Shown: positions 1-8,548, counted from the stretch's first letter. The stretch is 64,000 nt of DNA from Acidobacteriota bacterium (GCA_022340585.1 JAJDNS010000051.1:16929-80928); one strand, 5' to 3'. The notes: generated by a model not told the origin, from the letters alone. A program made the numbers and translations.

Positions 1-1
1 C

Positions 2-532
2 GCTGTCGGCCTCCTGGTGGCCCCTCTGGCCCGTCCGATCCTCCCCGTGGACACCTTCGTCCGCTACGCGGCGACCCTGGGCATCGAGTCCGCCCCCGAA
101 GAGCGCCACGAGATGGGGCGGCTGCCCCAGTTCTACGCGGACATGCACGGCTGGAGGGAGATGGCCGAGACCGTGGGCGCTGTCGTCCGCGCCCTGCCCG
201 AGGAAGAGCGGGCCCGGGCCTGCGTCTTCGGCCAGAACTACGGGGAGGCGGGGGCGATGGAGTACTTCGGACCGGGGCTCCACCTGCCCCCGGCGATCTC
301 CGCCCACAACAGCTACTGGCTCTGGGGTCCGGGCGCGTGCACGGGCGAGTTGCTCATCGTGATCGGGGACAACCGGGAGCGCCTCGAGGAGCTCTTCGAG
401 GCGGTGGAGCTCGGAGCGACCTTCACGTGCCGGGACTGCATGCCCTACGAGGACGGGAGCGCGATCTGGATCGCCCGACATCTCCGGATGCCGATCGCCG
501 ATCTCTGGCCCGAGATCAAGAGCTTCAACTGA
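2..532 (+). CDS. C-terminal part of a membrane glycosyltransferase (GT39/ArnT-like), cut by the window edge
   Basis: The reading frame is open to the first base of the window, so the N-terminal membrane part of the gene lies outside. What remains is about 175 residues: a short hydrophobic stretch and then a soluble C-terminal domain with the run HNSYWLWGPG and a Cys-rich patch (TCRDC). That arrangement is typical of the periplasmic C-terminal domain of PMT_2/ArnT-like glycosyltransferases, which move sugars from polyprenyl-phosphate donors at the outer face of the cytoplasmic membrane. Family assignment rests on this tail only. It converges on the phosphohexomutase gene with 38 bases between the two stops. 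Confidence 0.7.
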   Translation, partial: AVGLLVAPLARPILPVDTFVRYAATLGIESAPEERHEMGRLPQFYADMHGWREMAETVGAVVRALPEEERARACVFGQNYGEAGAMEYFGPGLHLPPAISAHNSYWLWGPGACTGELLIVIGDNRERLEELFEAVELGATFTCRDCMPYEDGSAIWIARHLRMPIADLWPEIKSFN

Positions 533-570
533 GACGGCACGGCATCCTCCGGCCGGGGCCTTCCCGGCTC

Positions 571-1944
571 TCAGGCCTGGCCTGGCGAGTCCAGGGTCTC
601 CGCGGCCAGGGTCCAGGCCTGCTCGGCGAGGCCGCGGGCGGCGTCCTCGGTGGGGGCCTCCGCGATGACGCGCACGACCGGCTCGGTGTTCGAGGGGCGG
701 ATGATGAACCAGCCCTCGGGGAGGCGGACCTTGACCCCGTCGAGAAGGTCGGGTGAGTGCTCCGCCCAGAGCTCGCGCGCCTTCTCCAGCAGCACGCGGG
801 CGCGGTCGATGGGGCAGGGGCGGAGGATCTTCACCACCCGATAGGCGTCGTAGGGGGCGGCGAGATCGGCAACCGAACGCCCGGTCTCGGCCAGCCGGTG
901 CAGGACCAGGGCCATGCCCACCAGGCTGTCGCGGCCGAAGTTGACCTTCGGATACAGGACCCCACCGTTGCCCTCACCCCCGATCACCGCGCCGGCGTGG
1001 CGCATTCCCTCGGCTACGTTGGCCTCGCCGACCCGGGTGCGGTTGACCGCGACGCCGTAGCGCGAGGCCATGGCCTCGACGGCGTCGGTGGTGGCCACGT
1101 TGGTGGTGATCGGGCCCGGGGTGTGGGCGAGGACCTGCTCCGCGGCCAGGACCAGCGTCAGCTCCTCGCCAATGGGCTGGCCGGCGGCGTCGACAATGGC
1201 CAGGCGGTCCCCGTCCATGTCCTGGGCGAAGCCCACGTCGGCCCCGTGGGCGCGGACCGCGTCGCGAAGCGCCCCGAGGTTCTCGACGACGGGCTCGGCC
1301 GGGCGGGGGAAGTGGCCGTCGGCGGTGGTGTGGATGGCCTCGACCGCGGCGCCGAGGGCCGCGACCAGGCGGGGGGCGGCCACCGAAGCCGCCCCTCCCC
1401 CGGGGTCCACCACCGCCTTGAGCGGTGGGGCGCCCTCCGGGAGCCGGCCGATCCCGGAGACGACCGCCCGCACGTGGCGGTCGACGGCGTCCGGGATCTG
1501 GTCCGGTGGCCGCTGCGCCGCCCCCGGGGCCTTCACGTAGTCGCCCTGGTGGTAGATGTCGAGGAGCTCGCGACCCCGGGCCGCGCTCAGGAAGAGGCCG
1601 TCGCCCCCCACGAACTTGAGGGCGTTCCACTCCGGCGGGTTGTGGCTCGCGGTGATCGCGATCCCCCCCGACGCTCCCAGCTCCCGCACCAGCAGCTGCA
1701 CGGTGGGAGTGGGGCAGACGCCGAGATCGCTCACGCGGCAGCCGCTCGAGACGAGCCCGGCCACCACCGCCTGGCGCACCATCTCTCCCGAGGTGCGGGG
1801 GTCGCGCCCGATGACCACGCGGCCCCCGCCGACGTACGTGCCGAGGGCCTGGGCGAAGCGGGACACCATCTCCGGGGTGAGAGAGTCGCCCACGACCCCC
1901 CGGACGCCGGAGACGCTGATCTTCAGGGTGGGGATGGGCCTCAT
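571..1944 (-). CDS. Phosphohexomutase (phosphoglucosamine/phosphomannomutase family), catalytically complete
   Basis: A 457-residue alpha-D-phosphohexomutase, normal length for the family. All four signature sites are intact: phosphoserine loop TASHNPPEW (Ser100), magnesium loop DMDGDR (242-247), sugar loop GEGNGG and phosphate-binding RPSNTEP near the C-terminus. Such enzymes interconvert 1- and 6-phosphates of glucosamine, mannose or glucose; the substrate cannot be read from these motifs. The ATG at 1944 overlaps the stop of the upstream paralogue as ATGA, which fixes the start and indicates translational coupling. A longer upstream frame exists but lies inside the paralogue. The neighbouring glycosyltransferase fits a role in nucleotide-sugar supply. 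Confidence 0.92.
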   Translation of the reverse strand: MRPIPTLKISVSGVRGVVGDSLTPEMVSRFAQALGTYVGGGRVVIGRDPRTSGEMVRQAVVAGLVSSGCRVSDLGVCPTPTVQLLVRELGASGGIAITASHNPPEWNALKFVGGDGLFLSAARGRELLDIYHQGDYVKAPGAAQRPPDQIPDAVDRHVRAVVSGIGRLPEGAPPLKAVVDPGGGAASVAAPRLVAALGAAVEAIHTTADGHFPRPAEPVVENLGALRDAVRAHGADVGFAQDMDGDRLAIVDAAGQPIGEELTLVLAAEQVLAHTPGPITTNVATTDAVEAMASRYGVAVNRTRVGEANVAEGMRHAGAVIGGEGNGGVLYPKVNFGRDSLVGMALVLHRLAETGRSVADLAAPYDAYRVVKILRPCPIDRARVLLEKARELWAEHSPDLLDGVKVRLPEGWFIIRPSNTEPVVRVIAEAPTEDAARGLAEQAWTLAAETLDSPGQA

Positions 1945-3290
1945 GCCTTGAGCCTCTCGCGCGCCCAGTCCAGGAGCTCCTGGGCCCGGGCCGCCTCGTC
2001 GGCCTCGGCGATGATGCGGACCAGGGACTGGGTGTTGGAGGCCCGCACGTGGACCCAGCCGTCCGGCCACAGGACCTTCACCCCGTCGGTGTGGTCGACG
2101 GTGGCCCCCTCCACCTCACCCACCGCCTCCCGGAGCTCGGCCAGGGCGGAGTAGATCGCCCTCGGGGGTACCGGGACGGCCAGCTTGCGCACGACCAGGG
2201 TCGGCAGGTCCGCCACCAGGGCCGAGAGGGGGCGCACCTCGTTGGCGAGGTGCCTCAGGAGCAGGCCGATGGCGGCGGCGCTGTCGTGAGTGGGGTGCAC
2301 CTCCGGCACCGCCACGCCGCCGTTGCCCTCGCCGCCGATCACCGCGCCGTGCTCGACGATGGCCTCCGAGACGAAGGCCTGCCCCACCGGCGTGCGCACG
2401 ACTCTCGCCCCGTGGCGCTCCGCCACCCGATCCACCCGGGCGGTGGTGCAGACGTTGGTGACGACCGGTCCGGAGCGCCGACAGAGCGCCGCCTCCACCG
2501 CGAGGGGGAGGGTCACCTCCTCGGAGAAGGCCTGGCCGGTCTCGTCCACCAGGCTCAGGCGCTCACCGTCGGCGTCGAGGACGAGGCCGAGGTCGGCGTT
2601 TCCGGCCCGCACCAGGGCCCGGGCCTGGGAGGCGGTGGCGACCCCCGGCTCGGGCAGGCGGGGGAAGGGGAGGGAGGGGTCGTCGTTGATGGGGAGGACC
2701 TCGCAGCCGAGGGCCTCGAGCCACCGCGGGACGAGGAGGGCGCACGACCCGTTGCCGCAGTCCACCGCCACCCGCAGCCGGCGCAGGCGGAGCGCGTCGT
2801 CGGCGAAGACGGTCGACAGCATCTCGAGGTGCTGGGCGATCGCATCCTCCTCGCGGACGGTGCTCTTGACCTCCTCCCACCCCGCGCGGTCGTCCACTCC
2901 CTGGTGGAAGACGTCGAGGAGCTCGTCGCCCTGCTCGGCGCTGAGATAGAGGCCGTCGTCCCGCACGAACTTCAGGGCGTTCCACTCCGGGGGATTGTGC
3001 CCGCCGGTGATGGAGATCCCCCCGGAGGCGCGGTGCCATGGCACCGCCAGCTGCAGGCTGGGAGTGGGGCAGATCCCCAGGTCCACGACCTCGCAGCCCA
3101 CCGACAGCAGCCCGGCGGTCACCGCGGCCTGCACCATGGGTCCCGAGGGCCGGGGGTCCCGGCAGACGAGGATGCGCCCGCCGTCCAGGTAGGCGCCGAA
3201 GGCCTCGGCAAACCGGACCACCAGCTCGGGGGTGAGGGTCTCCCCCACCACGCCCCGCACGCCGGTGATCCCGATCTTCAGCGGCTGCAT
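1941..3290 (-). CDS. Phosphohexomutase paralogue with degenerate active site (probable pseudoenzyme)
   Basis: 449 residues, alignable end to end with the downstream mutase (shared N-terminal GVRGVVG, HNPPEWNALKF and GEGNGG). The catalytic loop reads ITGGHNP, so Gly97 replaces the phosphoryl-carrying serine. The metal loop is DADGER instead of DxDGDR, and the phosphate loop is RASNTQS instead of RxSNTEP. In this family the serine phosphate is the group transferred, so normal mutase activity is not expected. The frame is otherwise intact and coupled to the active mutase, which argues for a maintained function: a regulatory or heteromeric partner, or a different reaction. The start is ATG at 3290; its upstream region is shared with the divergent oxidase genes. 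Confidence 0.9.
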   Translation of the reverse strand: MQPLKIGITGVRGVVGETLTPELVVRFAEAFGAYLDGGRILVCRDPRPSGPMVQAAVTAGLLSVGCEVVDLGICPTPSLQLAVPWHRASGGISITGGHNPPEWNALKFVRDDGLYLSAEQGDELLDVFHQGVDDRAGWEEVKSTVREEDAIAQHLEMLSTVFADDALRLRRLRVAVDCGNGSCALLVPRWLEALGCEVLPINDDPSLPFPRLPEPGVATASQARALVRAGNADLGLVLDADGERLSLVDETGQAFSEEVTLPLAVEAALCRRSGPVVTNVCTTARVDRVAERHGARVVRTPVGQAFVSEAIVEHGAVIGGEGNGGVAVPEVHPTHDSAAAIGLLLRHLANEVRPLSALVADLPTLVVRKLAVPVPPRAIYSALAELREAVGEVEGATVDHTDGVKVLWPDGWVHVRASNTQSLVRIIAEADEAARAQELLDWARERLKA

Positions 3291-3436
3291 GCTCCGGTCT
3301 CGTCTCGCGCATGGTGTGCGTCCCAGGGGCCCGGGTCAAGGGGCGAGTCGACCGGTCACCCCGAGGACGAGCCTTGATGCGTCCGGCCCATTGACCCCGT
3401 CGCCGGGGGAGCGAGAAGCTGAGCAACGCAGTCTGG

Positions 3437-3506
3437 GGACACGGTCGTCGTGGCTGTGCCCGGAGCCGAGAGAGCCGGCCGCAGGACGGCTCGGTCCTCG
3501 AGAGGA
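3437..3506 (+). repeat. Double-hairpin leader element, copy A (diverged)
   Basis: This copy shares its layout with three other copies in the window. The first stem is degraded (GGACAC on the left, GTGCC on the right). The second is AGCCGGCC-gca-GGACGGCT with one mismatch. It then runs into TCCT-CGAG-AGGA (3495-3506), where AGGA is the Shine-Dalgarno of the CydA-like gene starting at 3513. The order hairpin, hairpin, Shine-Dalgarno hairpin is the same as in copy D at 50058. Function is inferred: a cis-regulatory RNA, or a dispersed intergenic repeat. Confidence 0.6.
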
Positions 3507-3512
3507 TTCGCC

Positions 3513-5270
3513 ATGAACTACCCGATCTGGGAGCTCCCCGCTCCCGGACTCCTCATCGCCGCCGTGGCCATCGTCCACGTCTTCATCTCCCACTTCGCGG
3601 TGGGGGGAGGGCTGTTCCTCGTCCTGGCGGAGAGGAAGGCCCGCGGGGAGGGCGACGACGCCTTTCTGGGCTTCGTGCGCACGGCGAGCCGCTTCTTCAT
3701 CCTGCTCACCCTGGTCCTGGGCGCGCTGACCGGCGTCGGCATCTGGTTCACGATCGGGCTCGTCCAGCCCCAGGCCACGAGCGCCCTCGTCACCGCCTTC
3801 GTCTGGGGCTGGGCGATCGAGTGGACCTTCTTCGCGGTGGAGATCGCCGCGGCCATGGTCTACTACTACGGCTGGGATCGCCTCGACGCCCGCACCCACC
3901 TGCGCGTGGGCTGGATCTACTTCGTCTCGGCGTGGGCCAGCCTCGCCGTCATCAGCGGCATCCTGTCCTTCATGGCCACCTCCGGGGAGTGGGTGACCAC
4001 CCACCGCTTCGCCGACGGCATCTTCAACCCGACGTACTGGTCCACGGTGGCCCTGCGCACGGCGGTGGCGGTGGGGCTGGCCGGGCTGTACGCGCTGCTC
4101 GCGGGGTCCTTCGTGAAGGACGCCGAGCTCAAGGCCCGGATCGCCCGCTGGTCGGTGACCCGGTGGATCGTGCCCGCCGCCGTTCTCATCCCCGCGGCGC
4201 TCCTGTGGTACCTGTCCTCGGCCGTCGACGCGGGGGTGGCGGTGGCGGAGACCCTCGGCGCCCGGGGCGGGGGCGTGGGGGACCTCCTGGCCGCCGTCTT
4301 CTCCTCGACCGCCGGCGGGCAACCCATCGTGCGCCACGCGGCGGTGGTGACGGTGCTGAGCGCGGTCCTCCTCGTTCTCGGCGCGCTGGCCCTGGCCGGC
4401 CTGAGGGCCCGGACCTACGGCCGACTGGAGGCCGGTCTGCTCGTGGTTGTGGGCTTCGCCTCCATGGGGGGGAGCGAGTGGGTTCGCGAGGGCCTGCGCA
4501 AGCCCTGGGTCGTCGACGGCTACATGTTCGTCAACGGCGTGCGCCTCCCGTCCTCGGCCCACGGCGCGGTCCTCGAAGATCCGTTCACCGTCGACGCCCT
4601 CGGGGAGAGAGGCGTTCTCGCCACCGCCCGCTTCGCCACGGCTCCCGCGGGATACCGACCCGGCTTCCCCGAGTTCGAGGAGCTGGAGCCGGCCGAGCGG
4701 GCCGGGATCGTGGCGGAGGCGGGACGCGAGATCTTCCGGCTGGAGTGTACGGCCTGCCACACCGTGAGGGGCCATCTCGGCATCGAGGGTCTCGTCGCGG
4801 GCCAGGGCGTGGCGGCGATCGAGGCGACCCTCGTCTCGCTGGCGTCGCCGGTGACCGCCGCCGGCGAGCCCGCGGCCTGGTCGGACCCCCGGGTGCGGGT
4901 CGCCACCCGTCTCGGGCGGCGCATGCCGCCCTTCGTCGGCACCGAGGCCGAGAAGCAGGCCCTCGCCATCCACCTCGCCCGCCTCGGAGGCGACGCCGAG
5001 GCCGGGGTGGTGTCGGCCGCCGCGGCGAGCGTCGACCCCGGCGAGGAGGCCTTCGCGACCCACTGCGCCGCGTGCCACGGGCTGGACTCGCCGTGGCCCA
5101 TCGCCGAGCGGATTCGCCACCGCTCCTCGGACGAGCTCTACGACCTTCTCGGACGGCTGAACGAGGTGCAGGAGGACATGCCGGCCTTCACGGGCACCGA
5201 GGAGGAGCGCGCCGCGCTCGCCGAGCACCTGGCCGGACTCGCGGACCCGGAAGAGGAGGTGACGCCGTGA
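3513..5270 (+). CDS. Cytochrome bd-like subunit I (CydA family) fused to two cytochrome c domains
   Basis: 585 residues. The N-terminal part is multi-spanning and CydA-like: an early transmembrane His (IVHVFISHFAVGGG, residues 20-33), a Glu pair in IEWTFFAVE matching the proton-path glutamates of CydA, and aromatic helices after it. A membrane-anchored C-terminal region carries two haem c motifs, CTACH (412-416) and CAACH (518-522), each with a downstream Met-rich stretch (RRMPPF, EDMPAF). Cytochrome c-fused members are known as a separate branch of the bd superfamily and may take electrons from a cytochrome c rather than quinol. Start chosen at ATG 3513 behind AGGA; the longer frame lacks a site. 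The stop overlaps the next gene as GTGA. Confidence 0.85.
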   Translation: MNYPIWELPAPGLLIAAVAIVHVFISHFAVGGGLFLVLAERKARGEGDDAFLGFVRTASRFFILLTLVLGALTGVGIWFTIGLVQPQATSALVTAFVWGWAIEWTFFAVEIAAAMVYYYGWDRLDARTHLRVGWIYFVSAWASLAVISGILSFMATSGEWVTTHRFADGIFNPTYWSTVALRTAVAVGLAGLYALLAGSFVKDAELKARIARWSVTRWIVPAAVLIPAALLWYLSSAVDAGVAVAETLGARGGGVGDLLAAVFSSTAGGQPIVRHAAVVTVLSAVLLVLGALALAGLRARTYGRLEAGLLVVVGFASMGGSEWVREGLRKPWVVDGYMFVNGVRLPSSAHGAVLEDPFTVDALGERGVLATARFATAPAGYRPGFPEFEELEPAERAGIVAEAGREIFRLECTACHTVRGHLGIEGLVAGQGVAAIEATLVSLASPVTAAGEPAAWSDPRVRVATRLGRRMPPFVGTEAEKQALAIHLARLGGDAEAGVVSAAAASVDPGEEAFATHCAACHGLDSPWPIAERIRHRSSDELYDLLGRLNEVQEDMPAFTGTEEERAALAEHLAGLADPEEEVTP

Positions 5271-6964
5271 CCCCCATCATTCCCCTCGCCGACCCCCTGC
5301 CCCAGCCCGCGCCGGCCTGGCTGCTGTGGGCGCTTCTCCAGCTCACCTTCTTCCTCCATCTCCTCGCCATGAACGTGGTTCTCGGCGGGTCGGTCCTGGC
5401 TCTCCACTGGAGGATGAGCCGCCGCCCCGGCGACGCCGCCCCGCGGGCCGCGGTGACCGGCGCCTTCGCGAAGGCGCTGCCGGTCGCGGTGGCGGCGGCG
5501 GTGACGCTGGGGGTGGCCCCGCTGCTGTTCGTCCAGGTCCTCTACGGGCGGCTGTTCCTGACCAGCTCGGTCCTCATGGCCTGGTGGTGGCTCGCCGTGG
5601 TTCCCCTGGTCATCCTCGCCTACTCCGGGGCCTACCTCCTCGCCTTCCGCGGCGCCTCGCTCGGTTCCCGGGCGAAGACGATCGCCGCCGTCGTCGCCTT
5701 GCTCTTCCTGGCGGTGGCCTTTCTCTACACCTCGAACGTGACGCGGTCGCTCCGCCCCGAGACCTTCGTCGAGGCCTACCGGGCGAGCGGCCGGGGCTTC
5801 ACATTGAACCTCGCCGACCCGACGCTGTGGCCCCGGTACCTCCACATGCTCTTCGGGGCGGTGGCGGTGGCCGGGATGGCGGTGGCGGTGTACGGCCTCT
5901 TCCGTCGCGAGAGAGAGCCGGAGACCGCGTCGTGGGCGATGCGCAAGGGGACGGTCTTCTTCGGCATTGCCACCGCCGTCAACATCTTCGTGGGGATGTG
6001 GTTCCTGCTCGCCCAGCCAAAGGAGATCCTGTTGCGCCTGGTCGGGGCGGACACGTGGGCGATGACCCTCCTGGCGTTGGGAATCCTGCTGGGCATCGCC
6101 ACCGGGGGGTTCGCGCTGCTGGCCCTGGGTGCGCGGGACGCCGCCCGCGCGACGAAGGCCCAGGTCGGCGTCCTTCTCCCGACCCTCGTCGTGATGGTCC
6201 TCCTCCGCGACCAGGTGCGGCAGCTGGTTCTCCGTGACGCGGGCTTCGAGCACCCCCCGTGGGTCGAGCCGCAGTGGGGACCCCTGGCGGTGTTTGCGCT
6301 CCTGCTGGTCGCGGCCGTGGTGACGGTCGCGTGGATGGCGCGCGCCCTCGCCCGGGGCTCGGCCGGGGGGGGCGCCACCGGGACGGCACTGGTGCTGGTC
6401 GTGGTGCTCGCGGGGGCGGGAGCGGGGCAGGCGGGCGAGCCCGCCGACCCGCGGGTGGAGAGCGCGGTGGCCGAGGCCCGGGTCGCGGCCGGCGAGCTGG
6501 CCGCCCAGCTCAAGAAGCTGCTCCAGGAGGAGCTCGCCGCCGGTGGCTTCGACGGCGCCATCGCCGTCTGCGCGGAGATCGCCCAGCAGAGGACGGCCGA
6601 CTACCGGGAGACCTTCAAGAACGACATCCGCCGGGTGACCCTGCGCCGACGCAATCCGGAGAACGAGCCCGACGACTACGAGCGGGCGGTGCTCGAATCG
6701 TTCGATCGGCTCCCGATCGAGGCGCGAGCGAAAGCCGAGCACTGGGAGGTCGTCACCGAGGACGGGCAGGAGTCACTGCGCTACCTCAAGCCCCTGGTGA
6801 CGGGCGCGCTCTGTCTCACCTGCCACGGGGATCCCGCGACGATGGCGCCGGCGGTGACCCAGGCCCTCGGCCAGCACTACCCCGACGACCGGGCCACCGG
6901 CTTCCACGTGGGGGACGTGCGCGGCGCGATCACGATCCGGATTCCGCTGGTGCCGAAGCCGTAG
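5267..6964 (+). CDS. Membrane subunit of the bd-like complex with C-terminal Tll0287/DUF3365-type haem c domain
   Basis: 565 residues, GTG start at 5267 overlapping the stop of the CydA-like gene and preceded by a strong AGGAGGTG site. About eight to nine hydrophobic helices occupy residues 15-400; they resemble the partner subunit of cytochrome bd-like complexes, though the similarity is weak. A signal-like helix near 375-395 then leads into a soluble domain (about 400-565) with one c-type haem motif, CLTCH (516-520). That domain resembles DUF3365 (Tll0287-like) haem/redox sensor domains. Fusion of this domain to an oxidase subunit is unusual. Together with its partner it gives a complex with three c haems. 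The last 35 bases overlap the convergent ferritin-like gene. Confidence 0.78.
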   Translation: MTPIIPLADPLPQPAPAWLLWALLQLTFFLHLLAMNVVLGGSVLALHWRMSRRPGDAAPRAAVTGAFAKALPVAVAAAVTLGVAPLLFVQVLYGRLFLTSSVLMAWWWLAVVPLVILAYSGAYLLAFRGASLGSRAKTIAAVVALLFLAVAFLYTSNVTRSLRPETFVEAYRASGRGFTLNLADPTLWPRYLHMLFGAVAVAGMAVAVYGLFRREREPETASWAMRKGTVFFGIATAVNIFVGMWFLLAQPKEILLRLVGADTWAMTLLALGILLGIATGGFALLALGARDAARATKAQVGVLLPTLVVMVLLRDQVRQLVLRDAGFEHPPWVEPQWGPLAVFALLLVAAVVTVAWMARALARGSAGGGATGTALVLVVVLAGAGAGQAGEPADPRVESAVAEARVAAGELAAQLKKLLQEELAAGGFDGAIAVCAEIAQQRTADYRETFKNDIRRVTLRRRNPENEPDDYERAVLESFDRLPIEARAKAEHWEVVTEDGQESLRYLKPLVTGALCLTCHGDPATMAPAVTQALGQHYPDDRATGFHVGDVRGAITIRIPLVPKP

Positions 6965-7679
6965 GGCCGCGGCCCGAGCAGGACCGCCCGCGTCCCGGGC
7001 CGGCGCCCCGTCCTCGGCCACACCCACCCCGGCCCCGGCCCTGGCCACCACCCATCTGGGCTTCGCCCCGGCCGTGTCCTCGGCCCCGTCCGCGGCCATC
7101 CCGACCCCCCACCGCGGCGCCCCGGGCCGTCCCGCCGGCCGTCCCCGCGCACCTTTCGAAGGCGGGCTGGTGGCGCTCGAGGGAGGCCATGCGGTTGTGC
7201 TCGAAGACGAGCCTGACGTCCTCGGGAAGCGAGTCGGTGGCGAGCAGCCGATCGTACAGCGCGACGTTGCCGACCTCGAACTCGACCGCCGCGGCGCAGG
7301 CCTCCTGGCGGGAGGCGTGGCCCGGCACCTCGGCCCGGGCCCAGCGATTGTCGGGAACAGGAATACCCCGGCTCGTCAGCAGCTCCTCCAGGAAGGCGGC
7401 GTGTCGCTGCTCGGCGTGGACGACGTTCGAGAAGGGACGGACCTCACCCAGGTCCTCGAGCGCCCGAGCGTAGACGGCCTCCCCTCGGTACTCGTCTTGC
7501 AGGGCCTCGGTGATGGCCTCCTGCTGGCCGGGGGCGAGGGGTCCGCGCTGGGCCCCGGCGGCCGCGAGCCGGGCGCACCCGGGACGGGGCGGCGGCGGCG
7601 CTTCCTCGGGCGCGGCCACTCCGGAGCTGGCCAGCAGCACGGCCGCTCCGGCGACCAGAGTTCCAGTGAGGGTTCTCAT
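6930..7679 (-). CDS. Secreted ferritin-like (DUF2202-type) protein with Gly/Arg-rich tail
   Basis: 249 residues. A signal peptide (residues 1-23, ending near GVAAPEE) precedes a four-helix domain. It has DEYRGEAVYARAL, then AEQRHAAFLEEL, then VEFEVGNVALYDRL and HNRMASLERH, the spaced Glu and His residues of DUF2202 ferritin-like proteins that bind di-metal sites. The final 70 residues are almost only Gly, Arg, Ala and Ser. The start at 7679 has GGGAGG six bases upstream; ATG at 7685 sits too close to it. Role unknown: metal or oxidative-stress handling outside the cytoplasm is plausible. The gene next door (8050) ends in a similar Gly/Arg-rich tail. Confidence 0.75.
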   Translation of the reverse strand: MRTLTGTLVAGAAVLLASSGVAAPEEAPPPPRPGCARLAAAGAQRGPLAPGQQEAITEALQDEYRGEAVYARALEDLGEVRPFSNVVHAEQRHAAFLEELLTSRGIPVPDNRWARAEVPGHASRQEACAAAVEFEVGNVALYDRLLATDSLPEDVRLVFEHNRMASLERHQPAFERCAGTAGGTARGAAVGGRDGRGRGRGHGRGEAQMGGGQGRGRGGCGRGRGAGPGRGRSCSGRGPTASAPAESGS

Positions 7680-8049
7680 CGTCATCCTCCCACCGAGCGC
7701 AGATTCAGCAGTGTCCGGGCTCGGCACGGGAATGGGGAGCAAATCGCGCACCAGGACCGCGGCGGAGCGGCAAATCGCCTGAGAGCACCGCGTTCCGCCC
7801 TTCCCGGGTCACCCCCGGGGTCGGAGGCCGATGTCCAATCGACAGAGTCGTCGACTGGCTCGACCATCTGGTCGACCCGAGAGGCCGAGGCGGGCTGGCG
7901 CTGCGCCCGTTGCGCTGCCGTCAAGCCTCGCCAAGACTGAGGCTTGCCCCGCTCACCCAGGGGTCGCCGGGGACGCTGGCCCACGCCTTGCACTTCCCGG
8001 CGACGACTGCGGTGAAGCAGCCCGGGGGACATTCCAGAGGAGGTTGGGA
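7680..8049. other. 370-base divergent intergenic region with two inverted repeats
   Basis: There is no convincing gene. The region separates the ferritin-like gene (minus) from the small secreted protein (plus) and must hold both promoters, though I cannot pick clear -35/-10 pairs. Two structures stand out: a 16-base palindrome TCGACCA-tc-TGGTCGA at 7860-7875 and a hairpin CAAGCCTC-9 nt-GAGGCTTG at 7922-7946. The second lies in the likely leader of the gene at 8050. Confidence 0.5.
7922..7946 (+). promoter_or_regulatory. Perfect 8-bp stem-loop in the leader of the gene at 8050
   Basis: CAAGCCTC at 7922-7929 pairs perfectly with GAGGCTTG at 7939-7946 across a nine-base loop. No U-tract follows, so it is not a standard terminator. 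It lies about 100 bases upstream of the small secreted protein. Function unknown. Confidence 0.35.
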
Positions 8050-8424
8050 ATGAAGCGACTCTTCGTGGTGGGCCTGGTGACGATGGGAGCGATCGCGCTG
8101 GCGAGCGGAGCGCCGGTCGGAGCCGCGGACGAACCGGCCGTGAACGAGAAGCCGGCCCGCGTGGGGCCGAACTTCGTCGACGTGGACAAGGACGGGGCCT
8201 GCGACAACTGCGGCGCCGCGGGCCAGGGAAAGGGACCGGCCGCAGCCGGTCGCGCCTCCGGGGCGCGGGACGGATCGGGTCGGCAGGTGGGGACACGGGG
8301 CGGCTCGGGTCGCCAGGTCGGCCCGCGCGACGGCACCGGCCGTGGCCAGGGTTCGCCTGGCCGTTGCGACGGCACCGGCCCCAGGGGCGGTCGTCAGGGC
8401 CGACGGGGCGGCGGGCGCCGCTAG
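8050..8424 (+). CDS. Small secreted protein with EF-hand-like loop and Gly/Arg-rich tail
   Basis: 124 residues, ATG start with GAGGAGG about ten bases upstream. A signal peptide covers residues 1-25 (cut near VGAADEP). Then comes FVDVDKDGACDNCG, an EF-hand-like calcium loop (D-x-D-x-D-G) that also contains a CxxC pair. The last 70 residues are Gly/Arg/Ser/Gln-rich, with recurring units such as DGSGRQVG and GGSGRQVG. No enzyme domain is visible. The tail is like that of the divergent ferritin-like protein, so the two may share a partner or a location. I do not recognise the family by name. Confidence 0.65.
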   Translation: MKRLFVVGLVTMGAIALASGAPVGAADEPAVNEKPARVGPNFVDVDKDGACDNCGAAGQGKGPAAAGRASGARDGSGRQVGTRGGSGRQVGPRDGTGRGQGSPGRCDGTGPRGGRQGRRGGGRR

Positions 8425-8488
8425 CGCCGGCGGATCCCGGGGCGGCGGCGGTCCGGGGTCCCCTCCTCGCCGAACACGTCCCCTGCTA

Positions 8489-8548
8489 AGGACACGATCG
8501 CCATGGCGGGATCGTGTCCTTGGCCAGGGCAGCCGGCCGCAGGCCGGT
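8489..8548 (+). repeat. Double-hairpin leader element, copy B
   Basis: The first stem is 11 bp and perfect: AGGACACGATC (8489-8499) pairs with GATCGTGTCCT (8510-8520) across a ten-base loop. Twelve bases later CCGGCC-gca-GGCCGG (8533-8547) forms the second stem. This is the best-preserved of the four copies. It lies 90 bases upstream of the SCO gene at 8638, which also has its own promoter in between. Confidence 0.75.

Noticed and set aside
757..3377. Long plus-strand frames opposite the two phosphohexomutases
   Set aside because: Composition is Gly/Asp/His/Val-rich without motifs, while the minus frames carry complete family signatures.
3821..5266. N-terminal extension of the second oxidase subunit through the CydA-like gene
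   Set aside because: The extension is a shadow of the CydA-like gene; the GTG at 5267 has a strong AGGAGGTG and starts a proper membrane segment.
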